From Ustulina deusta (taxonomy: Eukaryota; Ascomycota; Sordariomycetes; Xylariales; Xylariaceae): 64,000 nucleotides of DNA. Positions 36,866 through 49,000 of this stretch are shown piece after piece; the stretch's first letter is position 1; the number at the start of each line of letters is the position of its first letter. The notes under the pieces were generated by a model, which had not been told where the DNA came from, made no database searches, and worked only from the letters and a program-made list of their open reading frames with translations. The DNA is taken from the NCBI GenBank assembly GCA_023159155.1, contig JAJNNX010000043.1, forward strand, positions 62,001-126,000, in the 5' to 3' direction. Position numbers and translations under genes: made by a program.

Positions 36866-39800
36866 ATGGACTGCACTTTCGCGGCCGAAGAGGCGTTCGG
36901 CCCAGCCGTCGCGACATGTCGCCGCACGTTCGACTTGACGCTCTCGTTCGAAGAACTCTTCTTCAAACTCGTCCCTTCGATCCTCTTTCTCCTCGTCGCT
37001 GCCGCGCGCATCATCGCGGTGCTGGCGAGAGTTTCCCCGAGAGCTCGCCTCGGCTTGCTGTACTTTGCCAAGATGGTAAGAAAGAAAGAAAGAAAGAAAG
37101 AAAGAAATCCTTTCTGGCGGGATGGGGAAGATATAGATAGATAGATTAGGTATATAGATAGATGGGGCCCTGGCCGCTTTGCTCACGCGTCGTATCTAGG
37201 CTGTCGCTGGCATCTTCGCCGCCCTGGAATTGGCCCTCTTTGATGAAAACAAAATCTACAGCTCTAGCGCCTCTTGACACTAAAGCAGTATTTCAGCACT
37301 CTTGATCCTCACGTGCGTCGGGCCCGAGGACCGCACGTCCGTCACCGTCGTGGCGGCGGCGTTGCTTGCCTTGTCGCATGTCGAGCATGTTCGCGCTGCT
37401 CGACCCTCTGATGTCCTGGGGTTCTACCTTCTCGTCACGCCCCTGCTGCGATCCGCCGTCGTGCGCACGTACTGGTATCTCGACGGGTTCCGCACCATCG
37501 CCGCCGTAAGTCTCGTCTCGCTACTTGTCCAGCTCGGCGTCCTCGCGCTCGAGAGCTGCAGCAAGCGCCGATGGCTTATCGACGCTGCTCGCCGCGGCAC
37601 GCCCGAGGAATGCGCGAGCTTCCTCAGTCGGAGTCTCTTCTCATGGGTCAACGGCTTGTTTCTGAAGGGATATCGACGACAATTGACCGACTCGGATCTC
37701 CGGATTATAGACAGTAGTCTAAGCATATCCGAGCTGGAGCCGAATTTCGACCGACTTCTGGCAACCAAGAAATGTAGGTAATCAAGGATGGCGTTTCTTG
37801 CTCGTGTGGCCGGAAATTGGATAGGTGCTGATGAGACTTCTAGTTGGGCGATATGGCCTTATTCAACTGACTTTCCAGTCTTTGGGACTCTATGCCTTCG
37901 CGCCCGTGCTTCCTAGGCTCGCCCTGAGTGCCTTCATTTTTGCACAGCCATTCTTAGCGTCCTCGCTCATCGACTTCCTCGATGGCGGCCGAGACGCGTC
38001 CGAGAACGACGGGTATGGGCTCATCGGTGCATCCTTCCTCGTGTATACCGGCATTGCAGTAAGCCAATTGGGGCCACCAACCTTCCGATGTATCATTAAC
38101 GCATTTGAAGGTCACCACTGGATGGTATTATTACGTGACTTATAGGATGACGATCAAGGTCAGAGGCGGGTTGATCATGGCGCTTAGTCACAAAATGCTC
38201 AAGATCAAACAAGAGAAAGGCGCCGAGTCGAAGGTTCTGACTCTGACGATTGGCGACCTTGAACGGATCACTGCTGCTCTTGGGTTTGCGCAAGAGCTTT
38301 GGATCGCGCCTGTTGAGACGGCGATCGGGACTTGGCTCCTATGACGACAAGTAGGACCTTCAAGCTTGGCGGTACTTGGCATCGTGTTGAGTATGTGTAT
38401 ATGTCGCATTGTGCACGCAGGCAAAATGGCTTATATGCCCGCTTCTAGTCTGCACTATCGCTTCTGTCTTCGTCGGGAAGCGCTCGGCAGTCCAGCAGAG
38501 GGTTTGGCTAGCGGCTACCGAAAGACGCATTCAAGCTACGAAGCACATGCTCTCCTCGTTAAAAGCCATCAAGATGACAGGTGCTGATGAGAGAGCGGCC
38601 GCTGCCATCAACAAGTTGTGCAGTCTAAAATTTGAGTCGTCTAAGATATTCCGTAGGCTTCTCGTCGGCGGTCTCTTCTCATGTGAGTAGATTGGGCATG
38701 GAAGCGACCCCTGACGACTGTATCTATCTAACCAGCTTGTCATGCAGCATTTGTGACCCTGACATTGTCACCGGTGGTGGTTTTCGGTGCCTACATAGGG
38801 GCCACGACTTCTCAGCGCCAGTCTCTGGATTCCAGCCGGCTCTTCAGCTCGCTCATTCTCATAAATCTCGTTGCGAACCCTTTAGTAGTGCTACTGCAGA
38901 CATTCTCTCAATTAGGAGCAGCACTCGGGTGCTGCTCTCGAATCCAAGACTTTCTCCAGAGCGAGGAATTATTCGACTCTAGAGAGCACACGCACGGATT
39001 ACCCGATCACGACAGCCCCCAACATCGGCCCAATTCCGGGGTCAATGAAGCGCAAGAAAAGCGCGACCCAGAGTTGGCACTTGGAGGTCCTGTGATTAAG
39101 ATCACCGACGGCTGTTTTGGCTGGGATAATAAGGTACTTGTCAAGGACGTCAACCTCAGCGTCGTTAGAGGAGAACATGTCGTCATCACCGGACCTGTTG
39201 GCAGTGGGAAATCCCTGTTGCTGCAAGCATTAATTGGCGAGGCGCAGTCTATCTCGGGGAATATCGCGGTGGGGGATGGTCTCATCGCATATTGCGGTCA
39301 GATACCGTGGCTAGAGAACAGTACCCCCCGCGACAACGCCGTTAGGGGAGCCCCGGATGACGAGATCTGGCGAGAAAGAGTCGTCGATGCATGTGCCCTG
39401 CGAGAGCTCTTCGGGACGAGAATGCCAGGCGAGACCATTGGTAGCAACGACGCGATGATCAGCGGTGGCGAAAGACAGCGTCTAGTAAGTCCAGCTCAGA
39501 CCGACGAAAGGAGACAACGGATGGCGCCGAGACGGGAGGTTAACACTTCGGAAACAGGCTCTGGCTCGGGCCGTTGCTCTCCGGCCATCTCTGATACTCC
39601 TTGACGACGCGTTTAGTGCAATTGATCGGACCACCAAGAAACACATCCTCGAAAATCTCTTCGGGACAAACGGCCTCCTTACACAGCAACGGACTGCAGT
39701 CATCCAGGTTACTCAAGATTGTACCCGGCCCTTGTCCCTTTTTGACGTCTAGAGCGTACGCGCTGACCATATTCGCGTAGGGCAATCGGCTCAATTTGCC

Positions 39801-41998
39801 AACAGTGTCCTCAGGATCGAGAGCGGGAACTTGGTCCCATACAGATTTCCAGACCCCGACGCCAAGGGTGACCAGCGACCAGACGACGCTCAGAGACCCG
39901 AAGTCCTCAGTAGCGGGCTCGACGGATCGGAGAAAGAGGAGAAGGAGAAGAAGAAGAAGAACAGGGTAAAACCCTCACAGAAGTTGTTGATTGCAGATCG
40001 CCAAGTTTATCGTATATATTTTGGCTCCATCGGGCCGACGCATTTAGTCATATTCTTCGCGTTTGGCGTAGCCTTTGCTTTCACGCTTAGGTTCCCAGGT
40101 TCGTCCACTCCCGTGCTTGCTACCAGAGGTGCATTTTTCGCGTTTTTGACCGGTTCCTCCATCAACAGCCGTCTGGGTGCAATGGTGGTCCGCGGACGAA
40201 TCCAATCCGGTGTCGCGGGAACACGCCACAGGGTACTGGATTGGTGTTTATGCTTTCCTGAGCGCGCTGCCACTAGTCGCTATCGCTTCCTGGGCCGGGT
40301 GGGTTTTGTTACTTACATCCATCCTGTCGTTCATTCCTAAACGTACGTTCTTCTAACACTCCGACTTTAGTCATTTCATCCTCACTATTATCCCAAAGTC
40401 GGGCGTGGGACTACACAATAAGATCCTCAAGACCGTCGTAGACGTCGCATTCGTGCCCATCAGCAGGATTGATACAGGCGACCTTATCAATAGGTTCAAC
40501 CAGGACCTTCTCCTCGTCGACATCAGACTCCCCACCGACCTCATAAACACGGTGGCGGCGTTACTCGATATCGTCGCTCAGACCATCCTAATCGCCGTGG
40601 CCGCCATCTATGTCCTAGCAGCAGTTCCCATCGTGTTCGTCGCACTATTGCTAATCCAACATGTCTACCTACGGACATCCAAGCAGCTCCGCCACCTAGA
40701 TCTGCAGTCAAAGGCAGGACTACAAGCCAAGACCTCAGACACGTACGCCGGCCTCGCCACAATCAGAGCCCATGGGTGGCAGTCCATGATGCTGGCCGAG
40801 CTTCGGGAACGCCTCGACAGAACCCAGGAACCGAACTACCTGCTCCTCGTCGTGCAAACCTGGCTGAGGCTCGTCTTATCCCTCGTGGTAGCCGGGCTGT
40901 CAGTCGTTGTCGTGGGCGTGGCAGTAGCAACGAGACGCGGCGGCGGAGGAGGTGTCATCGGCGTTGCTTTCCTGAACCTGGTCACGCTGGGAACCGGGTT
41001 GACGAACCTCATCAGCTCGTGGACGTCTCTGGAGACGTCCCTCGGCGCGATCGCGCGGATCGAAGCCTTCGAACGAGACACGCCCGCGGACCCGAAAGCC
41101 GCCGCCCCCGTCGAGGTGGTATCCGCCACCTGGCCCGAAAGGGGGGACCTGAGGTTCGAGAATCTGCACGCTAGCTACGCCACCACGGACGACTCCGGAG
41201 ACGCTGCCGCGTGGCGTCTGCGCGACATCTCCCTGCACGTGAGGGCCGGCGAGAGGGTGGCGGTATGCGGACGCAGCGGCGCGGGCAAGTCGACGCTGCT
41301 TCTTTCCCTGCTGGCCCTCGTCGACTGTCCGCAGGGCAGGATCCTCCTCGACGACATAGACATCTCGCGGGTTCCCCGCCGGCTGCTCCGGTCGAGATTC
41401 CACGTCGTCTCCCAGGACACCTTCTCGCAAGGCGAGAGCGTGCGCGACGCCCTGGATCCCGAGGGATCGTTCTCGGACGAATCCACCGAAGATGTCCTGC
41501 AGGAATGCGCCCTCATGGACGCCGTGGTCGCTGCCGGCGGTCTGGCCGGGGAGCTGCGCGGCGCCAACTTCTCCGCGGGCGAGGCGCAGCTCTTCGTGCT
41601 CGCGCGCACGATCCTGCAGGCGGGCGGACGGGCTGGAGGCGTGATCCTGCTCGACGAAGGCAACTACCAGGTAAGTAGAAGAAGCTCTGGGCAACAGCAA
41701 CAGCATCAGCAGGAGGAGGAGGAGGAGAACTCGTCGCTAACAGGCTCCTAGCATCGACGTGGCGACGGAAAAGAAGATAATGGCCCTCATGGCACGCAAG
41801 CTGCAGGGCAAGACCGTGATATCGGTTCTCTACCGTCTCGAGACGGCGCTGGGATACGATCGCATCCTCGTGCTCGAGAACGGCAGGGTCGCGCACCTCG
41901 GCTACCCCGGCCGAGGTCCTGAGAGACTCGGAACTCTTCTCGACGATGGGCAAAGCCGAGTGAAAGCGAGGTTTATATATATATATAAATATGGATGA
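36866..41998 (+). pseudogene. ABC-C type transporter, full length but inactivated
   Basis: Ten exons fit in phase: 36866-37075, 37200-37773, 37844-38058, 38111-38390, 38449-38682, 38748-39484, 39558-40098, 40169-40298, 40371-41670 and 41744-41998. The order is that of a fungal multidrug-resistance-type exporter: N-terminal membrane region, first membrane domain, NBD1, second membrane domain, NBD2. NBD1 shows Walker A GPVGSGKS, Q-loop YCGQIPW, signature ISGGERQRL and Walker B SLILLDDAFSAID. NBD2 shows Walker A GRSGAGKST, signature-like FSAGEAQLFVLAR, Walker B GVILLDE and a tyrosine (VLYRLE) where the H-loop histidine is expected. In-frame stops lie at 37275 (TGA), 37281 (TAA), 38342 (TGA) and 39750 (TAG). 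An extra T at about 41903 shifts the last 20 or so residues; the ancestral frame would end at 41963. Splice sites are all intact, so decay is recent. Assembly error or readthrough is possible but unlikely for five lesions. Confidence 0.85.
37078..37106 (+). repeat. (GAAA)n tract in transporter intron 1
   Basis: About seven GAAA units begin within the 5' splice site of intron 1 of the ABC transporter. A short TAGA-like tract follows at about 37130-37165. Confidence 0.85.
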
Positions 41999-43380
41999 AT
42001 CTCTAATGTGGAGGGACTTTGCTTTTCAAACACCACGCACATCATAACAGGCTTTTTAAAAAAAAAAAAAAATTTATATTGTTGATCATGGTGACTCCCA
42101 CAACCACACTATCTTATTGCCAACCCAAAGAACCAACATCCTATGATAAATGAATACTCGTCCACCGATTCTACGTCAAGCCCACACGCATGATCAATTG
42201 TAGGATTCTACAGCAACCACTACCACGAAGTCCTCCACCATCTACTTCAATGCGTCGCCGCATCCAAAACTCACTCCTCAACGCGAAAGGGAAATCGAGA
42301 AAAAAATACGTACCTACATGCATGCATGCAACTCTCAATCCTTCGTCTAGCGAGACAATATCCATCTTCTACTGCTAGACTACTTACTACCTTACCAGGT
42401 AGCCCGCCGCAAATCCACGGGAGACAAGGTCTCTCTCTCGAGCAGAAGTATTATCTAAGCCTACGGTGTAAAGGAGGCGGAGGTAATGCGGTCGATAAAT
42501 GTACACGTGCTCTACATCCACAATGAGACACAGACAAACAGGTGTCGATGTACCGTAACAGATCAATCAATCAATCAACTAGGTACATACATACATACAT
42601 ACACCCACCGGGCATCTGTGCCGCACCGCATATTCACATACCAAGTAACTTCGTTCCTAGCCTCTTCCAGCGGGGAGGGGCGGGGGGGGGGGGAAGGGAG
42701 AAAGAAGGACTACGGACTTTCCCCTATCCGGCTATTGCCTTTGTCTTTCTTACCACCCTCGTCCAGGGGCGTTCTGACTTGCGTGAAGCGCGTAATACCT
42801 AATACCGAATATACGGGCGATCTTGATTTGACGAGTGGATGGATGAACAGATTGGCGGTCGGGGGATGATGGATCGTCGTCTGGTGCAGTGTCGTGTGCA
42901 TAGGTAGGTTAGGTAGGTAGGTAGGTAGTCAGCGCACAAGGCTCGGCCGCGTCAGCGGACGAACTGGTGAACCCACCCACACACCCGAGTGAGTGACTTG
43001 AGGTTTTCCGCGCATGGTTAGATGGGCAGATGGTTAATTGCTGTTCTGCCTCGACGGGGATAGAGCGCGACATGGCATGTTGCGGAATCCAATTAGTGTG
43101 TGTGTAATAGACTGACTGGCGTGTTCCATAACCACCATCACATAAGCGTAAGCATTCCATATTTATCGGCCGTGTGTGTCTCATCGCAATCGGACCCGAG
43201 CGGTGCATCATACACTACTATATGACGCCGAAACGCGCCCGTCCGAAAAAAGGTATTACGGTTAAAATAAAAGTTGGTATACGAAACCCTCACGTGCCCC
43301 CCTTGTGACAACAGCATGTCTGGCTGATTACGTGGTCTAAGCCAACTGTAAAATACGGCGCGATACGCCCGCGTCTCATT
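41999..43380. other. Convergent intergenic, simple repeats
   Basis: Interval between the 3' ends of the transporter and APC2. It holds an A-run (42058-42072), an ATCA tract (about 42562-42577), a CATA tract (about 42584-42603), a long G-run (about 42683-42694) and a TAGG tract (42901-42928). No coding gene is seen. Confidence 0.6.
42901..42928 (+). repeat. (TAGG)n tract
   Basis: A nearly perfect run of TAGG units with one interruption, downstream of APC2. It is related in sequence to the TACCTAGGTA words scattered through the gene-poor parts of the window. Confidence 0.85.
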
Positions 43381-46068
43381 TCATTTCTTGATAAGCTTAT
43401 ATTTGCCCCCAACGAGTTCCAGCTCGCCCTCGCCGAGCTTCTCACCAAGAAATTCCTGTAATTCTTCATTACTCCAGGGGAAGCCATCGGGGATAAGCAT
43501 CTTCATCATCATGGCAATGTTATTAAGTGGCATAGCAGGGCTGGAGTTGGTCAGCATGCCCACGATGAACTGCCAGTAAACGGTGCGCTTCTCTTTTTCC
43601 TTCTCGCTCATGCCAGACTTGGCTTTGCGGGGGGGCGTCTGAATGGCGTCTGCCATAGCCGTTGATGCTGACGGTGCGACCATGTTGGACTGTCCCATTG
43701 GCGATGACTCAATTACATCCGAAAGCCGCTCAATGACAACATAACGGTCGTCGTGCTGTCTACGTAGTACCTGCTCTTTCTCCCATAATTGAAGCGCTGA
43801 CGAGAGGAGATCTTCGTCAATTTGCATCTTCATCCGCAGCTCTTCGAATGTCCAGTGAGAAGATCCGTTCTTCTCACTAAACGCATTGATGACAGCTGCT
43901 TCATAGGTGCGCACCTTTTTAATAATGGTGCGATCCTCAAATTCGAGCTCGACAGTAGCTTGACCAAGGTGGTTGAGCCACTTGAGCTTACGAGATGGTT
44001 TAAGATGCTCAAATATAGATGCGTATGTCCTCTGCATCGTGGCAACCACTGGGGGTAGCTCAAAGTCGTCTTCGCCCGCCTCAGGCCAGTAGAGTCGGGA
44101 AAGGATCTTGGCATGCATGTCCGAGGCATGTGATACCTTCTCATCTTGATTTAAAAAATTACGGTGGATGACGCCATCGAGTCTCCGTGAATCTTGGATG
44201 TCTTTTATCATTACATCGCAAGCCTGTAACGACGACTCACCGAATCGTTTCTTTAGGAGGTCAAGCACGCCGATCTCCTGATCAAAAGAAATCTGCTCTG
44301 ACAATAGTCGTTCGCCAATGATATTTTGGAACTCCTTGATGAATACTTCAGGAGATCCCAGAGCACTAATTAAAGTCCCGATGACGTCCTCTGATTTGCG
44401 GCGTTTATAGTTGGAGCCAGCGTCCACCGGTGGTGGTACCCAGGTTAAGTCATCCCATTCCTCGTCCTGACGCTCCGAGCGATATTGATCGGGATCATAA
44501 AGCAACTCCACAAGTTCAACCAATTTCGTCTTACGAACTTCTGACTCAACCTCCCTAGGGGTGGACAATAAACCGGAGACGATGAGACGCACTGTATCCT
44601 CGCGTGTGCAAAGGTAAAGTTGTAAAGAGTAGGCTACACGATCGAGTAGAACGCGGGAGTGATCCAGCTTGTGAAATGTCCGTATCATGGCGATATACGT
44701 ACGTAGAATCTCTAGAGTTGAGCGACCTGGGTGGAGCAGACGGCTCTGCAGGGCTGCAGAGAAGGCGTCGGTAAGCTGTAATCTCCGTTGAGGGGTAGTG
44801 ACGGCGAAACGGAGATCCTCGATACCGCCCTCGCTATTGCGCCAGTCGATGACTATATCGAACAATTCATTGATACGAAGGGTGGCAAGCCTGCCGACAG
44901 CAGTCTCCTTCCACTTCTCTACATCAGTCCAAGAGACTTCTATCGCTCCAAGTCTAGTGGTAACTTCTACGGCCAGGCGAGCATAATGATTCTCAACCCA
45001 GTCTGAAAGTTGTAGTATACATCGAGGCTGAGTAGGTTGGTTTTGGGTAGTGAGCGAATCTAGCATGGGCACGTCTTGGTTTGTTAAAGCCCAATCTCCT
45101 GCAAAGGACTCTTGCACGTACATGACCATCATCCCATCCAGAAGCTCAGCAAACAAGATCTGGAATCGCTCGCCGGCTAGCCCAACTTTGCAAAGCGAAT
45201 CGACTAACTGCGTCAGTTCTTCTCGGGTATGGTCCACACCAGCTGTGGATTGCTCAGATTTCTTCCCATGCAAGAGTGTAGAGCCTGGAGTGTTTATCCC
45301 TAGTACAGTCTTCATCATGTGGCCGAGGACCGTCCGAAGCGCGAATATCAGAGAACTAGACATGGAGTTTCCAACAATGGCATGCAGGTCTCGAAGAAAT
45401 TTTTTAAGCGCTAAGTCTGCTTGCCGTGTCTCCATAAGTCGCACGATTAACGACAGGCCATACAGATACTGCCGACGTGCTGCTTCCAAGGTCCGAATAC
45501 TTCCGAGGAGGACTTGGGTCTGGTCTGGATAGCCATCGCATATAGCTAGTAGGGGAAGTACATGGCTGACAAAATGCTGCCGCACCTGTTGTGTATGCCA
45601 AGCTAAAATATCCTCGGTATGGCGAGCCAGGGGCAGGCGTGAAGCAGGATTGACAACATCAAGCAACGCGTTCTCGAACATGCCACCTTCCAGGTCCTGG
45701 GGATTTGGAAGCGGCCCAAACGAGTCTTCTACAGAGACTGAAGGCGGCAAGGCGATTCGTGATGTGACTGTGTGCCAAGCCCTGTCGAACCGGGTCTGGT
45801 GGGAGGCATGGGTATGTTCTGGCGTGGCTGACCAAGGAAGATGCGGGGACTCACCAGCGCTAGCAGCAGCCCAATTCCGGAGTGCGGTTGATTGCTGTGT
45901 CTGCTCCTGGGCCAAAGGTCCTCCAAAAGGCTGGCCTTGCTCGGCAAAACGCGTCAAGGGCGTTGAGTGCGGCGTTGGCTGCGAGAAAGCGTCGGTTGGG
46001 AAGACAGAGTGAACTGCACGCCGCTTCCGCGCGTTCCACTTTGTGTCTTCCGCCACCATCGCCTCCAT
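43381..46068 (-). CDS. apc2: Anaphase-promoting complex subunit 2 (APC2), 895 aa
   Basis: Cullin-like subunit of the APC/C ubiquitin ligase. With the RING subunit APC11 it forms the catalytic core that ubiquitinates securin and cyclins at mitotic exit. It is a single uninterrupted frame. The N-terminal 130 residues are low-complexity and proline/glutamine-rich, and helical cullin-repeat-like sequence follows to about residue 500. The cullin-homology part begins near residue 520 (WDDLTWVPPP, SPEVFIKEFQNIIGERLL, SRRLDGVIHRNFL, SRLYWPE, RKLKWLNHLGQATVELEFED). A winged-helix segment runs at about 740-800 (WTFEELRMKMQIDEDLLSSA). The C-terminal WHB domain starts at about 829 (VYWQFIVGMLTNSS ... IPDGFPWSNEELQEFLGEKL) and ends in GGKYKLIKK. 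Length and both ends fit fungal APC2. A second ATG three codons in is an alternative start. Confidence 0.93.
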   Translation of the reverse strand: MEAMVAEDTKWNARKRRAVHSVFPTDAFSQPTPHSTPLTRFAEQGQPFGGPLAQEQTQQSTALRNWAAASAGESPHLPWSATPEHTHASHQTRFDRAWHTVTSRIALPPSVSVEDSFGPLPNPQDLEGGMFENALLDVVNPASRLPLARHTEDILAWHTQQVRQHFVSHVLPLLAICDGYPDQTQVLLGSIRTLEAARRQYLYGLSLIVRLMETRQADLALKKFLRDLHAIVGNSMSSSLIFALRTVLGHMMKTVLGINTPGSTLLHGKKSEQSTAGVDHTREELTQLVDSLCKVGLAGERFQILFAELLDGMMVMYVQESFAGDWALTNQDVPMLDSLTTQNQPTQPRCILQLSDWVENHYARLAVEVTTRLGAIEVSWTDVEKWKETAVGRLATLRINELFDIVIDWRNSEGGIEDLRFAVTTPQRRLQLTDAFSAALQSRLLHPGRSTLEILRTYIAMIRTFHKLDHSRVLLDRVAYSLQLYLCTREDTVRLIVSGLLSTPREVESEVRKTKLVELVELLYDPDQYRSERQDEEWDDLTWVPPPVDAGSNYKRRKSEDVIGTLISALGSPEVFIKEFQNIIGERLLSEQISFDQEIGVLDLLKKRFGESSLQACDVMIKDIQDSRRLDGVIHRNFLNQDEKVSHASDMHAKILSRLYWPEAGEDDFELPPVVATMQRTYASIFEHLKPSRKLKWLNHLGQATVELEFEDRTIIKKVRTYEAAVINAFSEKNGSSHWTFEELRMKMQIDEDLLSSALQLWEKEQVLRRQHDDRYVVIERLSDVIESSPMGQSNMVAPSASTAMADAIQTPPRKAKSGMSEKEKEKRTVYWQFIVGMLTNSSPAMPLNNIAMMMKMLIPDGFPWSNEELQEFLGEKLGEGELELVGGKYKLIKK

Positions 46069-49000
46069 AGCTGCTTCTCCGCTGCGCCCAAAGCGCGGTT
46101 CGTCTTGTGTGTCTGTTGTACGAAGGGCGACGCTTCGTTGCCTGTGTGTCCACAGAGGCTAGTGACAGGAAAGGAGGAGAGAAGAGGCGTTCACCATTTT
46201 CTCCCGTGGCTACGTCGTGCATGAAATAACAGCGGCCCTTCCGTCTTCAAGACTTGACGGCTTCGATGGCGAATCACAACTTCTTGTGATATCTCGCAGT
46301 CAGCTCGGCTGAGCTGCGTCGACGCGTGAGTGATGTTGGAGGAGGGCGTGAAGCGTGATTGGACAAGGTGCGGCAAAATACGCTAGTAGAGGGGTTGATC
46401 TCCCTTTTGGGCAGGCGGTGGCACTGCTTCAAGCGCGTCTATAGACGCTCGGCTAATCGGGCTAGACGAGCGTCTGTCGCAGCTGAAAGCCGGGCGCGTC
46501 TTGGAGCGCATATTATTAATCTCAGCTCCTATACGCCTGCTACTAACACCTAATGGAGGGTTGTACTGCAGTATGTACACCTTGATTGGATACCTACTAA
46601 GTATGATATTTTCCTATGCATCTCTAGCTTATAAAAGTGGTATGTTCACACCGGATGTCTGTTTAGATTAATAGTACCTAGCTTGGCTAGGAAGCTTCGA
46701 GAACTAAACGAAGCCTGCAGCTGTAAACCTGTGTGCTCCTCGTATACTATTACCGAGCTGGTATAGCATCAACCCTTGCTTCGTTATGCTGTGAGCAGGA
46801 CCATTTCCAGGTCAACTATGCAGTTACGGCCTGTCTGCACACATTAATTCGCAATGCTACCTGTTTGGCATCCTAGCGTAGATCATGTCATTGAATTATG
46901 ACACAATGATGTATTGGTAAAAATACTGATGTAGTAATAACTATCATAGTTGGCCGGCCTACGCATTCCTTGTTACGGCATCCTGATCATTATAAACAAG
47001 GCTTCGTGCATGGGTTTATATTGTAGCATAAGACTTCCTATAAGACGCACATTATAGCCATGCCATGGCGTAAGAACTCAGAAGAAGTTGTGTGATGACC
47101 AGGGAGAGGTGAGGATCTCAAACCAGAAGATGCCCCCCCTGCACACCAACTTCCTGTTTCGGATATCTCGCTGCACAAAGACAACGTGGTTCGGAGGGGT
47201 TCTCCCTCTGTCCGGGTCTCTTTGGCGTCTTTAGTGGGAACTGGGTCCGCGTGGCATCATGACATGTGCTACCTAGATCAGCCAGTCATGTTGTGCCCTG
47301 CTCATTGCAGCATGAATAGAAAGAAAATATGTAACCAATACCAACCAAATCATCTCATCTCATCTACAATGTAGTGTATATCCACTAGGAAATGTTCGGA
47401 CCTTTCGTTCGTTTACATTAGTTCTTTGGGGTCACAATAACATTCTATACTACATGTATATTACGTTATCGTGGATGTCGCATTCTCAATCTGTTCTGGA
47501 ACTCGCCCCCAACCTATTTTCAGCAATACGGGGCAGCATGCTACGTGCATCAGCAATCAATCTCATCAGGCCGGTCAAGATAATTTTTTTTTCTCGTGAG
47601 GCGCAAAGCCTAGAGAAAGTCGGTGGCGACTCGATGTCACCAACAGCGTTATAAAAGCCACTGCAGGCGCTGTACTGCACGGTAAGAATGAGACATATGT
47701 AGGGCTGACCGAAGCCTTGTGCAGGCTGAAGTAACCTCCTATAGCGTGCTTCGAGCTGGACGTTGAAATGATCTGCAGAGTAGCATTGATGCTCGAGAAG
47801 AGCTACCGTTTCTTAAAGTGAGGACCAGCATGAACAACCCCGGTGCCTGCCTGGTATGTCATGTCCGACGTTGTATTCGTGTGGGTAAACCAAACCATAA
47901 CCGTGGGACGAATATCGCGATGCTTATGCGTAGGGAAGGGTATGGTCGTTCTGGCGGAACCTTGGCTCGATATTTTCGCCGGCTAGCAGCCGGCATGGGA
48001 AAGTAGCTAGGCATGAACCTTAGTTGCATGAGATGAATAACAACACATTACCAGTGGTGCGACATATTGATGATACCAATGGAGTTCTGGTGTGGTTGTT
48101 TCTCCCGTCGCTCTTCTCCAACGGCAACGGAGGCACAGTAGCAGTAGTAAGCGCAATTCAGCGACAACCAGCGGGCAGTTTGATTGCATGAGGTTTGAGG
48201 TCAGTATCATGGACTGATTTTGCGGATATTTAGGTGCAGCGAGGGGGGGGAACACCATCCCCTATTCGCTCGAAATTTCGCTATCCCAGCCCTTATTCTA
48301 GAACCAGGCACATATAATCACATCAAAGTGTTTCAGCGGCGCGTGACAAGAATAAGCCCTCTATTTGAGAATGAAAGAGCCCATTCGCTTGCTCAGATGC
48401 CATCATCAGCCTTGGGGTGAACCACATCACAATTACAGTAAATCTTCTTGGCAACACTATTATCCTTAACGCAGTACATAGGGTCCTAGCCATTGCTTGG
48501 GCGGCGCTCGGGGTTTGGTTGCGTTGACAGTGGGCGTTCGTCTCCGAAGCAGCCAGCCATAGCTTTCCTGCGCTGACGGTGGCAGATCAAGAACGATCAG
48601 CAGAGACTCGAGACAACGACGCGCTCGTAGTGTAGTGTGCATCATACTGGCCGGATGGCGAGATGGCGGGATTACAGGGTCCTTTGTCATGTTGCAAAGG
48701 GGCGTCCTGCAAGGCAACTTTTGCTCAATGAGCGGCCACGGCGGCAACTGGGCGAGACGCCCGCCTGCGGCACAGCAGCAAAGGTCGCCGAGAGCGAAGC
48801 CGAAAAGTACCACGCAGTTGCGAGATCGACATCATCCACCCCTCCTCTAAGCTTGAGGACGCTATCCAGGATAAGTCAAAGTAGGTGATGTTCCGTCGCA
48901 TCCTTTCCGCGATCAGGCGGGCTCTGATGAGAAAGGGAGCAGGACACTCCGCAAGTGGAGACTTTGATTTGAAGTCTTAGCGTCGTTCTCCCGGCATCGC

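Noticed and set aside
36763..37186. Minus-strand frames of about 100-120 codons opposite the transporter N terminus
   Set aside because: They are antisense shadows of exon 1 and the GAAA tract; the plus-strand frame carries the recognised transporter N terminus.
40900..41706. 268-codon minus-strand frame opposite NBD2
   Set aside because: Antisense shadow of GC-rich ABC transporter coding sequence, where long antisense frames are expected.
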